41,771 bases of DNA, taken from NCBI RefSeq assembly GCF_015351405.1, contig NZ_JADKMY010000004.1, positions 1 through 41,771 of the forward strand, read 5' to 3'. The notes under the pieces are model-generated. The model saw only the letters and a list, made by a program, of their open reading frames with translations, did not search any database and had not been told where the DNA came from. Every line of letters begins with the position of its first letter. The first letter of the stretch is position 1. Positions 7,110-15,291 of the stretch are shown here, one piece after another. The position numbers and the translations under genes are program-made. The stretch is from Corynebacterium suicordis DSM 45110 (GTDB lineage Bacteria > Actinomycetota > Actinomycetes > Mycobacteriales > Mycobacteriaceae).

Positions 7110-7853
7110 ATGATGAGGCGTAGAACAATGGTAGATGGGCCATCAATAACGATTGTCGATACTGATGGGGGAGTCGATGATGTCCTCGCTGTGCGGGTCG
7201 CCAAGGCATTGACGAATGATTCTTTGCTGGTAACGACGGTAGGGGGCAACGTCAGTGCAGAACAGGCAGCTCAAACAGTTAGGTTCATGACTGATGTACC
7301 TGTTCACGTGGGATTAAACCCGCCGGATTGGGAACCGGAGGCCCGTCACGGAGCCGACGGTGTACATGGCGCATGGGACGGCGTCTACCGTCCTCCGGAA
7401 CCTGGAGATGCGGTGAATCTGATCTCCAAAGCGTTGGTCATGCCATCTTCGAGAATTATTTGCCTTGGGCCACTGACGAATCTAGCTGCTGCGCTGAGGG
7501 GTATTGGGGGGTCGAGTTTTGTTCAAACTTCTCAAGTTTTTGCCCTGGGAGGCACCAAAGGGGCTCCCACGGGCTTGCGGGATACTAACCGAAATGCGGA
7601 TACCTCAGCTAGTGCTGAATGCTCAGAAATTGTGTCATGGGTTTCGATGCGTGATGCTGCCGAGTGCTCAGCCGTCGATGTGGCTCAAATGAAAGATAGT
7701 GCCGATTACTCTTGGATCGAACCCTTTGCGGTACGAACCGCTCAATCTTGGGGCTGGATAGACCGTTTCCCGGTCTATGATGTGGCTGTTGTTGCAAGAG
7801 CATTGAACTTCACTTCGGATCTTGACGAGCTGATTTATCATGCAGTGGCGTAA
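7110..7853 (+). CDS. Inosine/uridine nucleoside-hydrolase-like protein
   Basis: 247 aa, or 241 aa if the ATG at 7128 is used. The N-terminal VDTDGGVDDVLAV (residues 16-28) matches the Ca-binding aspartate cluster of nucleoside N-ribohydrolases (DxDxGxDD). CLGPLTNLAAAL (about 118-129) matches the conserved GPLTNLA loop. A downstream NRNADTSASAE stretch corresponds to the substrate-binding N..xxDP.AA motif, and PVYDVAVVA near the C terminus resembles the final (H)DPLAV motif with Tyr in place of His. Family members hydrolyse ribonucleosides to base and ribose. It is shorter than usual (about 310-350 aa). It overlaps the metallopeptidase gene by 14 nt, pointing to a regulatory or defence role rather than salvage. 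Confidence 0.8.
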   Translation: MMRRRTMVDGPSITIVDTDGGVDDVLAVRVAKALTNDSLLVTTVGGNVSAEQAAQTVRFMTDVPVHVGLNPPDWEPEARHGADGVHGAWDGVYRPPEPGDAVNLISKALVMPSSRIICLGPLTNLAAALRGIGGSSFVQTSQVFALGGTKGAPTGLRDTNRNADTSASAECSEIVSWVSMRDAAECSAVDVAQMKDSADYSWIEPFAVRTAQSWGWIDRFPVYDVAVVARALNFTSDLDELIYHAVA

Positions 7854-8400
7854 AAGAATTCATCTCGTGATGTTGGCAAGATCCGTCGCCCCTAAGAAGC
7901 GCAAGGGGTGGAGTATCGAAACCCTGATTCGTAACGTTCAGCGGGTGGTTGGTGAAGAGATCGACGTAGTCTTTGTCGAACCGTCTGCGGTCTCTGGAGT
8001 CTGCGGCTCACGAGCTCATATCGGGGAATATAACCGCCTTTGCGTTCCTGGCCCACAGTGCGGTGCAGGTTATGGCTTATCGCAGGAACTTGTACTTGTC
8101 CACGAGTTGGCGCACGTTCTCTGCGCCCATCGGGCATTGAATCAGCACAATGCGAGTCAGCTTGCTGAGCAAATAGAAGATCTTTGGCCGGGGTTGAATG
8201 CGGGATTTGTTCATCAGTTTGTTGATGATAAACAGGCCATGAAAGATGAACAAGAGGCCGAGTTTTTGTCTGCGGTGATTCTTCGTACTGCTGGTTTTGA
8301 TAGCGCTGTAGGATCGCTGCTCATTGAGCGGAGATCTCACCGCAGCTATCGGTTGACAACGCTTTTTGGGGGGAGGGTTCGTGCCGACAATCATCGCTGA
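7840..8400 (+). CDS. ImmA/IrrE-type zinc metallopeptidase
   Basis: 186 aa. The zinc site is clear: LVLVHELAHVLCAH has HELAH at residues 88-92, with the distal glutamate region DEQEAEFLSAVIL (about 136-148). ImmA/IrrE peptidases cleave HTH regulators and so switch on mobile elements or stress genes. No HTH is fused here, so the partner would be separate, and an XRE protein is encoded nearby at 9638-10264. The start lies inside the end of the nucleoside-hydrolase gene (14-nt overlap) and the next gene overlaps the end by 20 nt, so all three are translationally coupled. Confidence 0.85.
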   Translation: MQWRKRIHLVMLARSVAPKKRKGWSIETLIRNVQRVVGEEIDVVFVEPSAVSGVCGSRAHIGEYNRLCVPGPQCGAGYGLSQELVLVHELAHVLCAHRALNQHNASQLAEQIEDLWPGLNAGFVHQFVDDKQAMKDEQEAEFLSAVILRTAGFDSAVGSLLIERRSHRSYRLTTLFGGRVRADNHR

Positions 8401-9385
8401 ACCACTGCACCTAAGCGTTTTAGCTCTATGCGCGATCGCGACCGCTGGGATTTGGCTACGCGCTTATCTCCGCTATCAGAAGTTTCTGACGCTATCTCTC
8501 ATTGCTGTATTGGTTGCCGAGACGATGAAGAGCACCATAGTGACTGGCTGGATGGCCGACATCGGAATGCATCTTGTGTGGCGCGCCCTGGTACAGACAG
8601 TATGTTTGCTAGGTCTTGCTTTTTTGGCTGAGTCGATTCGAGCCAGCATTTGGGGGGTGCTATGGAGGCCACGCAGGCTATATCTCCGGGTGTTTTTGGT
8701 TGGTGCGGTGGGGGTTGTGTTGATGGTTATTTCTTTGCTGATAAGCCCTGCTGTGTTGAGGATTGAGAATGCGGGGGGTGTTCAGCCCGCATTGTTTTTA
8801 GCGCTATTCAGCGGATCTACCATCTTGCTTTGTGCCCAGGGTTTATTTCACATTTTGATGAACCGGCGTGAATCCTCATTGTCGCTATGGTTTATCCAGA
8901 CTATTATTGTGGCATTTGCGTTAGACTCCGTATCTTTGTTGCTTTCATTCTGGCTGCATGGAGGAACTGAAGGACGAGATGATGGAGGTGTGCTTTGGTT
9001 TTGTTGCATCACTGCGACGCTGATCACCTCTGTGGCAGCTCACGGATGGGGAAAGAACCTGCAATCGCATGATGACGAACGCAAAGTGGTAGAGCTGTGG
9101 CGAGTTCTATACGAGCGCCGTGGCCAAGGTGATCCCATGGATGTCTTGGAGCAGCGCGAATGGGGAGGAGTTGATTTCACTTGGATCGTTATTGTGAGAG
9201 AGACCGCAGACTTTCTTGCAGAAGAGTCAAGAAAAGTCAGTAGAAAAAATCAGAATTCCGCGTCTCTAGTAAGAAGTATTGTCTCAGTAAGTCCTAGCGC
9301 AGAAGCTATTAGTGAACCCCGGATTATCAATGGATGGGATGAGCTCGTAGTGATCGCTAACGGTCTTCCTGAAGAATTTCTGTGA
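8381..9385 (+). CDS. Polytopic membrane protein, MAB_1171c-like
   Basis: About 335 aa from the GTG at 8381, which follows GGGGGGAGGG by a few bases; a TTG at 8366 has no such signal. Roughly seven hydrophobic segments fill residues 10-225 (for example LSVLALCAIATAGIWL, FLTLSLIAVLVAE, VFLVGAVGVVLMVISLLI). A charged cytoplasmic tail of about 110 residues follows. In actinobacteria a multi-span protein of this shape (annotated as MAB_1171c family putative transporter) is commonly encoded beside an ImmA/IrrE peptidase and an XRE regulator; this is recalled from family knowledge. It may be a sensor or channel that controls the peptidase. The 3' end overlaps the opposing gene by 29 nt. Confidence 0.72.
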   Translation: MPTIIAEPLHLSVLALCAIATAGIWLRAYLRYQKFLTLSLIAVLVAETMKSTIVTGWMADIGMHLVWRALVQTVCLLGLAFLAESIRASIWGVLWRPRRLYLRVFLVGAVGVVLMVISLLISPAVLRIENAGGVQPALFLALFSGSTILLCAQGLFHILMNRRESSLSLWFIQTIIVAFALDSVSLLLSFWLHGGTEGRDDGGVLWFCCITATLITSVAAHGWGKNLQSHDDERKVVELWRVLYERRGQGDPMDVLEQREWGGVDFTWIVIVRETADFLAEESRKVSRKNQNSASLVRSIVSVSPSAEAISEPRIINGWDELVVIANGLPEEFL

Positions 9386-9641
9386 TCGTTTGCTGGATGA
9401 TTGTATGTGACCCGTCTCCGCGGAAAGTAAAGACAGCTGACCCCTCCTTCATCTGTTGGCACATGAGAATAACCTGCCACACTCGAGAATTTGGCGCGAT
9501 GAGTTCTTCAGGTTTGATATTCATCTGAGCGCAGGAACGCCTGCATTCTTCAATTGTGCTCAGTTCAGGTAGAGAATCTGCGGGAAAGTAGATGCTTGCT
9601 GCCGCGCGGGTGCGTTCAATGAGGAGGGTGTTCGTGTTCAT
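9357..9641 (-). CDS. Hypothetical protein, 94 aa, downstream partner of the XRE regulator
   Basis: Not recognised. A small soluble protein with mixed helix/strand character: IEECRRSCAQMNIKPEELI, then RVWQVILMCQQMKEGSAVFTF. Its ATG overlaps the XRE stop as ATGA (4 nt), so the two are co-translated. It meets the membrane-protein gene tail to tail with a 29-nt overlap. A role as a co-regulator, or as an antitoxin-like partner of the opposing three-gene cassette, is possible but unproven. Confidence 0.6.
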   Translation of the reverse strand: MNTNTLLIERTRAAASIYFPADSLPELSTIEECRRSCAQMNIKPEELIAPNSRVWQVILMCQQMKEGSAVFTFRGDGSHTIIQQTITEILQEDR

Positions 9642-10264
9642 CGTAGGCTCCGAAGGCTTTGAGAGGTTGCTTGCCGATACCGAGCAACGGTGTCATCGTT
9701 GAGCTGATCATCGGGTATGAGTCCAAGTCTCCACCTACGGTAGAGCTGGTCGTCATAATCAGGCGATTCGGGAGGAACCAACGGCTGGTTGGACACGATA
9801 TTTGTCAGGAATCGTAAAGCCACTGGATCGCCTGATTCGATCGTGGTATCTATCCACCGGCCCAGCAAGGTGTTGGTGATAGAGGTGATTCTGTCCGTGA
9901 AAGTTGAGGCAGTGAAATCAGCGGTGTGCTGATGATGTTGAGCTAGCAGAGAATTCCATGTCATGAGCTCAACAATCTCATCTTCTCGGATTGTCAGTGC
10001 CGGTCTTTCAGTGCCGGGGCTCTCATCGAATGTTTTTGAATCTCGAAAGAGCTTCTGTGTAGTGCCTTCCTCCCATTCGAGGATGCGATCAAGAGCGTGC
10101 ATCGTCCTGCGATGCGGATTAATCACTTTGTCGTTCTCTAGTCGATTGAGCGAGGACACACTAGGTCCGTCAAGTGCTGCGACGTCTTCTATCGACAGTC
10201 CAAGTTCGTGTCTGCGGTCACGGAGTGCGTGGCCGAACGAGGGGCGAGAAGACTGATGAGACAT
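9638..10264 (-). CDS. XRE-family transcriptional regulator (ImmR-like candidate)
   Basis: About 208 aa from the ATG at 10264; a longer frame to 10351 has an implausible N terminus. Residues 8-65 form a typical HTH_3 domain: FGHALRDRRHELGLSIEDVA, then PSVSSLNRLENDKVINPHRRT, then a third helix. The C-terminal 140 residues are helical and unassigned. The gene is divergent from the T4SS operon, whose promoter lies about 150 nt away, and faces a cassette with an ImmA-type peptidase. By analogy with ImmR/ImmA of ICEBs1 it may repress transfer genes until cleaved. That wiring is inference. Confidence 0.8.
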   Translation of the reverse strand: MSHQSSRPSFGHALRDRRHELGLSIEDVAALDGPSVSSLNRLENDKVINPHRRTMHALDRILEWEEGTTQKLFRDSKTFDESPGTERPALTIREDEIVELMTWNSLLAQHHQHTADFTASTFTDRITSITNTLLGRWIDTTIESGDPVALRFLTNIVSNQPLVPPESPDYDDQLYRRWRLGLIPDDQLNDDTVARYRQATSQSLRSLR

Positions 10265-10403
10265 AGCCACCAGCCTAGACAACAGTGCAAATAAACCGCG
10301 AATGCGGCACGGGTTCCAAAAATAGTGGGAAATTCTGCCATGTGAGGCCATCTGAAATTATAAATAGATCAACTAAGATGACCTTAAAATGATCGATACA
10401 CGG

Positions 10404-10433
10404 TAGACAATGGGGGTCTGATGGTCATATAAT
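10404..10433 (+). promoter_or_regulatory. Strong sigma-70-type promoter of the T4SS operon
   Basis: TAGACA (10404-10409) is one base from the TTGACA consensus, followed by 18 nt and a perfect TATAAT (10428-10433). The -10 box is embedded in a small palindrome, GTCAT-ATA-ATGAC (10424-10436), which could be an operator. The first start codon is at 10474. The remaining intergenic bases (10265-10403) are A/T-rich and hold no gene. Confidence 0.75.
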
Positions 10434-10473
10434 GACATGGTTGTTACTTCACTACGATCTGAGAAGGTTTAAA

Positions 10474-11358
10474 ATGAGCCGGAAAATGACCCCCATATTG
10501 ATGGCCGCGTCGGCAGCAGGTTTGCTGTCGGGCGGCTTTGTCTTTGCTGCTCCTGCGGTAGCAGCTGAAGGTACTGTTGTGCAGCCTGGTACCGAAACTC
10601 CAACGACCAATACTCCTCCAACCACTACCGGGGGAGTGCAGCCTGGTACCGAAACTCCAGCGCCAGAAACGCCGGTGGAAACTCCGCAACCAGGTACTGA
10701 AACGCCTGCCCCAGAGCCGGAGATCGTGACTCCGCAGCCTGGCACCGAAACTCCGGTGGAAACGCCTGTTCCTGAGAACCCTCCTGTAGTCGAAACTCCA
10801 GCGGAGACCGTCCCCGTGACTCAAACTCCGGTGGAGGAACCTACCCCGGTAGCTCCATCTCCTGTAACGGAGACACCTTCTGCTGCGGACGTGACTCCAG
10901 CAGAACAAAGCCCAGTGGTTGCCGAACCAGCCGCAGAGCCTGTTGCAGTAGTGCCAGCGGAACCTGTTGTGGTGGAGCCACCTAAGCCAGTGATTCTTTC
11001 CGAGGGAAATGCCGAGATCACCGGCCCCGATGTAAGCGGCACAGCGACCTACATCACCGTGCCGTTCAAGACCACGGTGAACGCAAGCGTGGAGACCACC
11101 GCTGGAACCTTTGAAGCAGCTGAGGTCACCGTAGGTACTTATGACCTGGATGCTGGCACTATCGACTACTCCATCGACGGAAAAGACAACACTTTGACTG
11201 TTGCTGAGCCGGTTGCTGCCGCTATCCGTGCTGCTGATCAGGCAATTCCATCCGAGACGGCTGAGCTAGCTCGTGAAGCTACAGCCGAGGGCGATTACAG
11301 CACGAGCGCGGGGCAGTGGAGCGCATCTTCTGTCTGGGGCGCGCCAACTAACGCATAG
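10474..11358 (+). CDS. Secreted proline/threonine-rich repeat protein, first gene of the T4SS operon
   Basis: 294 aa from the ATG at 10474 (GAGAAGG 6 nt upstream). It has a clear signal peptide with a basic start and hydrophobic core, ending around APAVAA (about residue 30). Residues about 35-165 are a low-complexity Pro/Thr/Glu/Val region with four copies of QPGTETP. The last ~120 residues look folded and beta-rich (GTATYITVPFKTTVNASVETT, TYDLDAGTIDYSIDG). There is no sortase motif. A stiff proline-rich stalk with a terminal domain suits a wall-spanning or surface component of the mating apparatus. The family is unknown to me. Confidence 0.75.
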   Translation: MSRKMTPILMAASAAGLLSGGFVFAAPAVAAEGTVVQPGTETPTTNTPPTTTGGVQPGTETPAPETPVETPQPGTETPAPEPEIVTPQPGTETPVETPVPENPPVVETPAETVPVTQTPVEEPTPVAPSPVTETPSAADVTPAEQSPVVAEPAAEPVAVVPAEPVVVEPPKPVILSEGNAEITGPDVSGTATYITVPFKTTVNASVETTAGTFEAAEVTVGTYDLDAGTIDYSIDGKDNTLTVAEPVAAAIRAADQAIPSETAELAREATAEGDYSTSAGQWSASSVWGAPTNA

Positions 11359-11388
11359 CCGGCCTGTGCTGACGATGAGGAGAGAATA

Positions 11389-12375
11389 ATGACAAAAGAG
11401 CATGATGACAGCGGGCAGGATCTCATTGCGTGGTTAGAAGGAATCGATGGCGACGATGAGAACTCCTCAGTTCGTGAAGACGAAACAACGCCCGTACCTG
11501 CCGAAGTCGCCTCATCGCCAGCAAGTGAGCCCGCTCATCGGCTGACCATCGTTGAAGCTCCAGACGACGAGCCCGAAGAGTATTCGGCGGATGACTCGGA
11601 CGATGAGAGCGAAGACGATGAGGATGTCGTTGAAGCGTCCCCAGATGTCAACAGCTGGGAAGATCTATTCGCTGCAACAACACCAGTTGCAGCTCCGATC
11701 GAAAAGCCAAAGACTCCTCGACGGAGCAAGAAGTCCAAAGTGGTGTCCGAACCCGTTGCAAAACCGGTGAAGACCCGGACTGCTCGCACGGCTCCAAGCT
11801 GGCTTAAGCCAGCTGCGTGGGCAACGTCAGCAGTCTTGCTTACCGCCCTGGTTATCGGTGCCGTGGTGATGGGCCGTTCAATGATGGGGGAATACACCGA
11901 ACCTGTTGCGGCCCCTGAAACTGTGCAGCTTGATAGTCATGCGGGCGAAACTCCACCGACCACCACTCGTGATCGCACTGCCGATAACCTCCCGAAAGAT
12001 TCCGTCACCGTTGTCAGTGATGGATGCGACCTGGCCCCAGGCCAGGAGCGGATGCCTCTTTCGCAGAAAAATCTGCGGGCCGCTTTTATGAGTTTTCAGC
12101 AGGAGTATGCAGCGAGGAATTCTGAAGGGGTTAAGGCATTGATCTCGCCATCGAATAAAGCATGGCACGACCAAGACTGGAAGAAGATCTTGGATTCCCT
12201 GCCTGCTGACTACTCCTACTGCACCACGATGCCGGAAGCCTTCGGTACGACAGCTACGGCAACCACCCGCATTCATATGAATGGCTCAGATGCGGTCACG
12301 ACTCAAAAAATCACCGGGCGGGCTGATACCGATGGCCGCTGGTTTATTCAAAAAATCGAATCGAACAAGGACTAA
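11389..12375 (+). CDS. Bitopic membrane protein with acidic cytoplasmic domain and NTF2-like extracellular domain
   Basis: 328 aa. Residues 1-130 are acidic and low-complexity (runs of DDE/EDD), then a basic patch (PRRSKKSKVVSEPVAKPVKTR). One membrane helix lies around 145-165 (ATSAVLLTALVIGAVVMG). The C-terminal ~120 residues (PLSQKNLRAAFMSFQQEYAA to GRWFIQKIES) have the helix-then-strands pattern and final G.W-type strand of NTF2-like domains, as in VirB8/TcpC-type transfer proteins. The start follows GGAGAG. It is 30 nt after the previous gene and 2 nt before the cutinase gene. A structural link between cytoplasm and envelope in the T4SS is likely. Confidence 0.68.
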   Translation: MTKEHDDSGQDLIAWLEGIDGDDENSSVREDETTPVPAEVASSPASEPAHRLTIVEAPDDEPEEYSADDSDDESEDDEDVVEASPDVNSWEDLFAATTPVAAPIEKPKTPRRSKKSKVVSEPVAKPVKTRTARTAPSWLKPAAWATSAVLLTALVIGAVVMGRSMMGEYTEPVAAPETVQLDSHAGETPPTTTRDRTADNLPKDSVTVVSDGCDLAPGQERMPLSQKNLRAAFMSFQQEYAARNSEGVKALISPSNKAWHDQDWKKILDSLPADYSYCTTMPEAFGTTATATTRIHMNGSDAVTTQKITGRADTDGRWFIQKIESNKD

Positions 12376-12377
12376 TC

Positions 12378-14210
12378 ATGCTACGTAGAACCGCTAACTG
12401 GGTTGTATCTACAACCACGGCTGTTCTCCTGACTGTGGCAGGCGTGGCACCTGTTGCTACCGCGCAGTCAGAAGAAACCTTGACCTCCACAGAAACCAGC
12501 AGCCCCGCAGAAGAGACTGAAGCATCAGCTACCTCTGCTGCATCTGAATCCTCCGAGGAAGTTTCCCCCAAGGATTCTGACGGTAAATGCGTTGACCTTT
12601 TCGCTCTGGGAGTACAAGGAACTGGACAAAGCGGGCTGACCACTCCTCGAGATATTGATGGAGGGTTCCTGGGCGAGGTGCTGGGCCAGGTGTTTGCCTC
12701 GGCCAGCTCGTCTGAGGACGTGAAGTCACGCTTTGCCCGCGAGTACATCCCCTATGACTCAGGATGGGGAGGCTTCGCGGAGCTGGGCACGATGAGCTAC
12801 CGCGATAGCGTCGCAGGAGGAATCAAAGAGCTGGAGCGCCGCAGCCACGAAATTCTTGCTGAGTGCCCCAGTACGAAGTTGGTGCCAATCGGTTACTCCC
12901 AAGGTGCCGATGTCACAGATCATTTCTTCGAAAATGTGGGCAACGGCAGCTCATCTATTCCGGCAGAATCCATCGCCGCAGGATTCAATATGGGCGCACC
13001 TGCTCGGCGGGAAGCCCAGCCAATTGTTGAAGGTGGCCGCGTGTCTGTCGATTTTCCCGCAGATACGCCTTCGATTGATGCTCTGGAAGAAATCACTGCC
13101 CCTGTTCCAGATGGTGCCGGTTTGACGGCCACGGGTGATCATGTGACCAGTTATGGCGACCTTGACGGTCGCGTGGTGAGCTTTTGCGAGCATGGCGACT
13201 TGGTGTGCGATATGCCTGCTGATGCCCCGGCTGCTCGCGCATTGGCCAAATTGGCAACAAGCGTGACGATGAAGGGTAACCCGTTTCGTGCGCTTGATCA
13301 GCTCAGCGATGCTCTGATTATGTCTCCACTAGAGGCCACCAGCACGGCGGTGAATGAAGACGTGCAAGGTCAAACACTGGACTCGGTGAGTTTTACTCCA
13401 TCCAAGTCGATCTCTCAGCGTCTTGAAGATGCCGCTGCGCGTGATCCCGAGGAATTCTCCGGCTCCTCCACGAGCAGCGCGGCAACTTCAAGTGAAGAAC
13501 CTGCGGAGATCGCGGAAGAATCTGAACAGCCTGGGCTAGCAGCATCAGCTCCCGACAAATGGTCTGCCTCTGCGCGCAGCCAGCGCTCGTCGGAGACTAC
13601 GGCCGCGGCCGTAACCGGATCTGGGCTGGCCAAGCCTCAAGAATCGCTGGCTAGTGCGGGTCAAGCTCTCGGCAAGCTCGGCCTCATTGGCGTTAATGCT
13701 CTAGTGGCTGTGGCGCGCAAGACGTTTACTCCAGACACGATCGCTCAGGTTGCCAGCGTTGGCTTGGTCAATCCGGCGGCGGCATTGCCAGTGCTGGGAG
13801 CCAAGGTTGCCGCATCGGCAACTGAGGTACTAGCGCCGGTAGGAGTCAAAGGCGCTTCTGCTGCATTTGAGGTGGCCCAGGCTGAGGTTGATTCCAACCA
13901 GGGGCTGATCCAGATGGCTACCGACGTCAATTACTGGTCACACTGGCAAAAGCACAGCTCCTACAACCACATCCCCGTGGATGCCTCAGGTGATTCCGCA
14001 ATGGAATACATCCGCAAGTTCCTCGTCGCGGCAACTGAGGATGCCGGTCGTGAAGCTCAATCCGCTGAATCAGCATCAACAACGAGCTCAGAGACCGCAA
14101 CGTCATCAAGCGCGACCGAGACCACGCGCGAAACCTCAACAAGCACACAGGTGGCTACGACGACTTCTTCCCGGCCGTCACGCGCATCTGAGACAACGAC
14201 AGCTGGATAG
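12378..14210 (+). CDS. Cutinase-family serine hydrolase with a ~250-aa insertion splitting the catalytic triad
   Basis: 610 aa. The signal peptide ends near ATAQ (30), then a Ser/Thr/Glu-rich linker. The cutinase core starts at C71. The nucleophile elbow GYSQG has Ser174, and the CEHGDLVCD loop (270-278) supplies the conserved disulfide cysteine and the probable catalytic Asp274. In ordinary cutinases the His follows within about 15 residues. Here that region leads into low-complexity Ser/Ala and alanine-rich helical sequence (about 300-515), and the His-type motif HSSYNHIPVDASGDSAMEYI (His526) appears only near the C terminus. A Ser/Thr tail follows. Cutinase-like hydrolases act on ester bonds, possibly in mycomembrane lipids, which would help the channel cross the outer envelope. 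Confidence 0.85.
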   Translation: MLRRTANWVVSTTTAVLLTVAGVAPVATAQSEETLTSTETSSPAEETEASATSAASESSEEVSPKDSDGKCVDLFALGVQGTGQSGLTTPRDIDGGFLGEVLGQVFASASSSEDVKSRFAREYIPYDSGWGGFAELGTMSYRDSVAGGIKELERRSHEILAECPSTKLVPIGYSQGADVTDHFFENVGNGSSSIPAESIAAGFNMGAPARREAQPIVEGGRVSVDFPADTPSIDALEEITAPVPDGAGLTATGDHVTSYGDLDGRVVSFCEHGDLVCDMPADAPAARALAKLATSVTMKGNPFRALDQLSDALIMSPLEATSTAVNEDVQGQTLDSVSFTPSKSISQRLEDAAARDPEEFSGSSTSSAATSSEEPAEIAEESEQPGLAASAPDKWSASARSQRSSETTAAAVTGSGLAKPQESLASAGQALGKLGLIGVNALVAVARKTFTPDTIAQVASVGLVNPAAALPVLGAKVAASATEVLAPVGVKGASAAFEVAQAEVDSNQGLIQMATDVNYWSHWQKHSSYNHIPVDASGDSAMEYIRKFLVAATEDAGREAQSAESASTTSSETATSSSATETTRETSTSTQVATTTSSRPSRASETTTAG

Positions 14211-14239
14211 ACAGCACTTACCCGAAGTAGAGGACAACC

Positions 14240-14941
14240 ATGACCGCAGTACCGCAGCTGAGCAACCGAGAAGCACGGAAGAACGATTCCGTGCGCTGGG
14301 TGGGCCCTGCCGGTGGCTACCCGCCACCACCCAAGCATCGCCGCTTTCCAGTGGCCTCCGAGGCTCTCGAGTTCGAAGGATCAACACCGCGTGTATGGGC
14401 AGTGTCCGCCCACGGTGGGGCAGGAGCGACCTCATTGGTCAGCCAGATTCCATTTCTTGGCGATGCAGGCCAACTCTTTCCCTCTGGGACAGTTGAAGGC
14501 GAGTCTGATCTGATCGTGATCTGCGCCGCAGAAACCGTCAGTGGCCTGTCGGCTGCTCATGATTTGTTGTTGCAGCACCGCAATGGACTCGCAGGAGATA
14601 CCGAGCTTCTCGCGGTAGTGACGCGGCCAGCCCAGCCGGGATGGACAGGCAAGCGGACGCCCAAAGTGATCGCTGAACGCCTGGGGATCTTAGGCGATGA
14701 AAATCTGCCGGGCGAGATCATCCGCATTGAGTGGAATGAGCAGCTTGCGCTGACTACAGCCGAGCGACGCGAGTCGGTCAGTCCTCAAGACATCGCCGGA
14801 TGGCTGGCCATGGATGAAAAAAGCCAGGCCAAAGCCATGCGCGTGAAAAATTCCCATGCAGCTCTGGGCATCCTGCCCGCAGCAGCAGAAATTCTGAATT
14901 TGGTACGGGAAACCTCCCGTGCCTCTCACTCGGGCGCATAA
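14240..14941 (+). CDS. Conjugation-associated protein with a degenerate P-loop (DUF6668-like)
   Basis: 233 aa, soluble. Residues about 52-66 (VWAVSAHGGAGATSL) look like a ParA/MinD-type Walker A in which the usual GK[ST] lysine is absent. The later strand ESDLIVICAAETVSGL could be the Walker B or A' region, and LLAVVTRPAQPGW resembles the next strand of the fold. Such degenerate MinD-like proteins recur in actinobacterial transfer operons (I recall the DUF6668 family). It may act as a localisation factor or chaperone for the apparatus. RBS AGAGGA. ATP binding is doubtful. Confidence 0.6.
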   Translation: MTAVPQLSNREARKNDSVRWVGPAGGYPPPPKHRRFPVASEALEFEGSTPRVWAVSAHGGAGATSLVSQIPFLGDAGQLFPSGTVEGESDLIVICAAETVSGLSAAHDLLLQHRNGLAGDTELLAVVTRPAQPGWTGKRTPKVIAERLGILGDENLPGEIIRIEWNEQLALTTAERRESVSPQDIAGWLAMDEKSQAKAMRVKNSHAALGILPAAAEILNLVRETSRASHSGA

Positions 14942-14978
14942 CTCAGCGCCTTCTTGATCTGAAAAGGAAGCAGTAACC

Positions 14979-15287
14979 ATGTTCAACACAATTTCTACTC
15001 ACGGCCAGGCTCTCGGTGCTCGTGTAAGCATCTTGGCTCAAGAAATCGACGTGAACCCCACACCTCCTCCTGGCGGCGACCGTTTCCTGGAACTGCTCAA
15101 CATCATCAGCTGGCTGGCCATGGTCGGCGGCGTTGCCGCCATCATCGTGGCTGGCGGCATGTTCGGCTGGGAAAAATACATGAGCCACGGTGAAGCGCAA
15201 GCTCCAAAGAAAGTCATTGCTGCCATCGTCGGCGGCGTGATCATTTCTATTGCCGGAACGTTGATGCAGTTCGCTATCGGCGGCTGA
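14979..15287 (+). CDS. VirB2/pilin-like two-helix membrane protein, 102 aa
   Basis: The N terminus is moderately hydrophobic, followed by a Pro-rich linker (VNPTPPPGG) and two hydrophobic helices: about 42-63 (IISWLAMVGGVAAIIVAGGMF) and about 78-101 (KKVIAAIVGGVIISIAGTLMQ), separated by a short polar loop with KYMSHGEAQ. This topology and size match VirB2-like pilin subunits of Gram-positive T4SS. RBS AAGGAAG. It is followed 4 nt later by a similar gene, which suggests a pair of related channel or pilus subunits. Confidence 0.65.
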   Translation: MFNTISTHGQALGARVSILAQEIDVNPTPPPGGDRFLELLNIISWLAMVGGVAAIIVAGGMFGWEKYMSHGEAQAPKKVIAAIVGGVIISIAGTLMQFAIGG

Positions 15288-15291
15288 TCCT

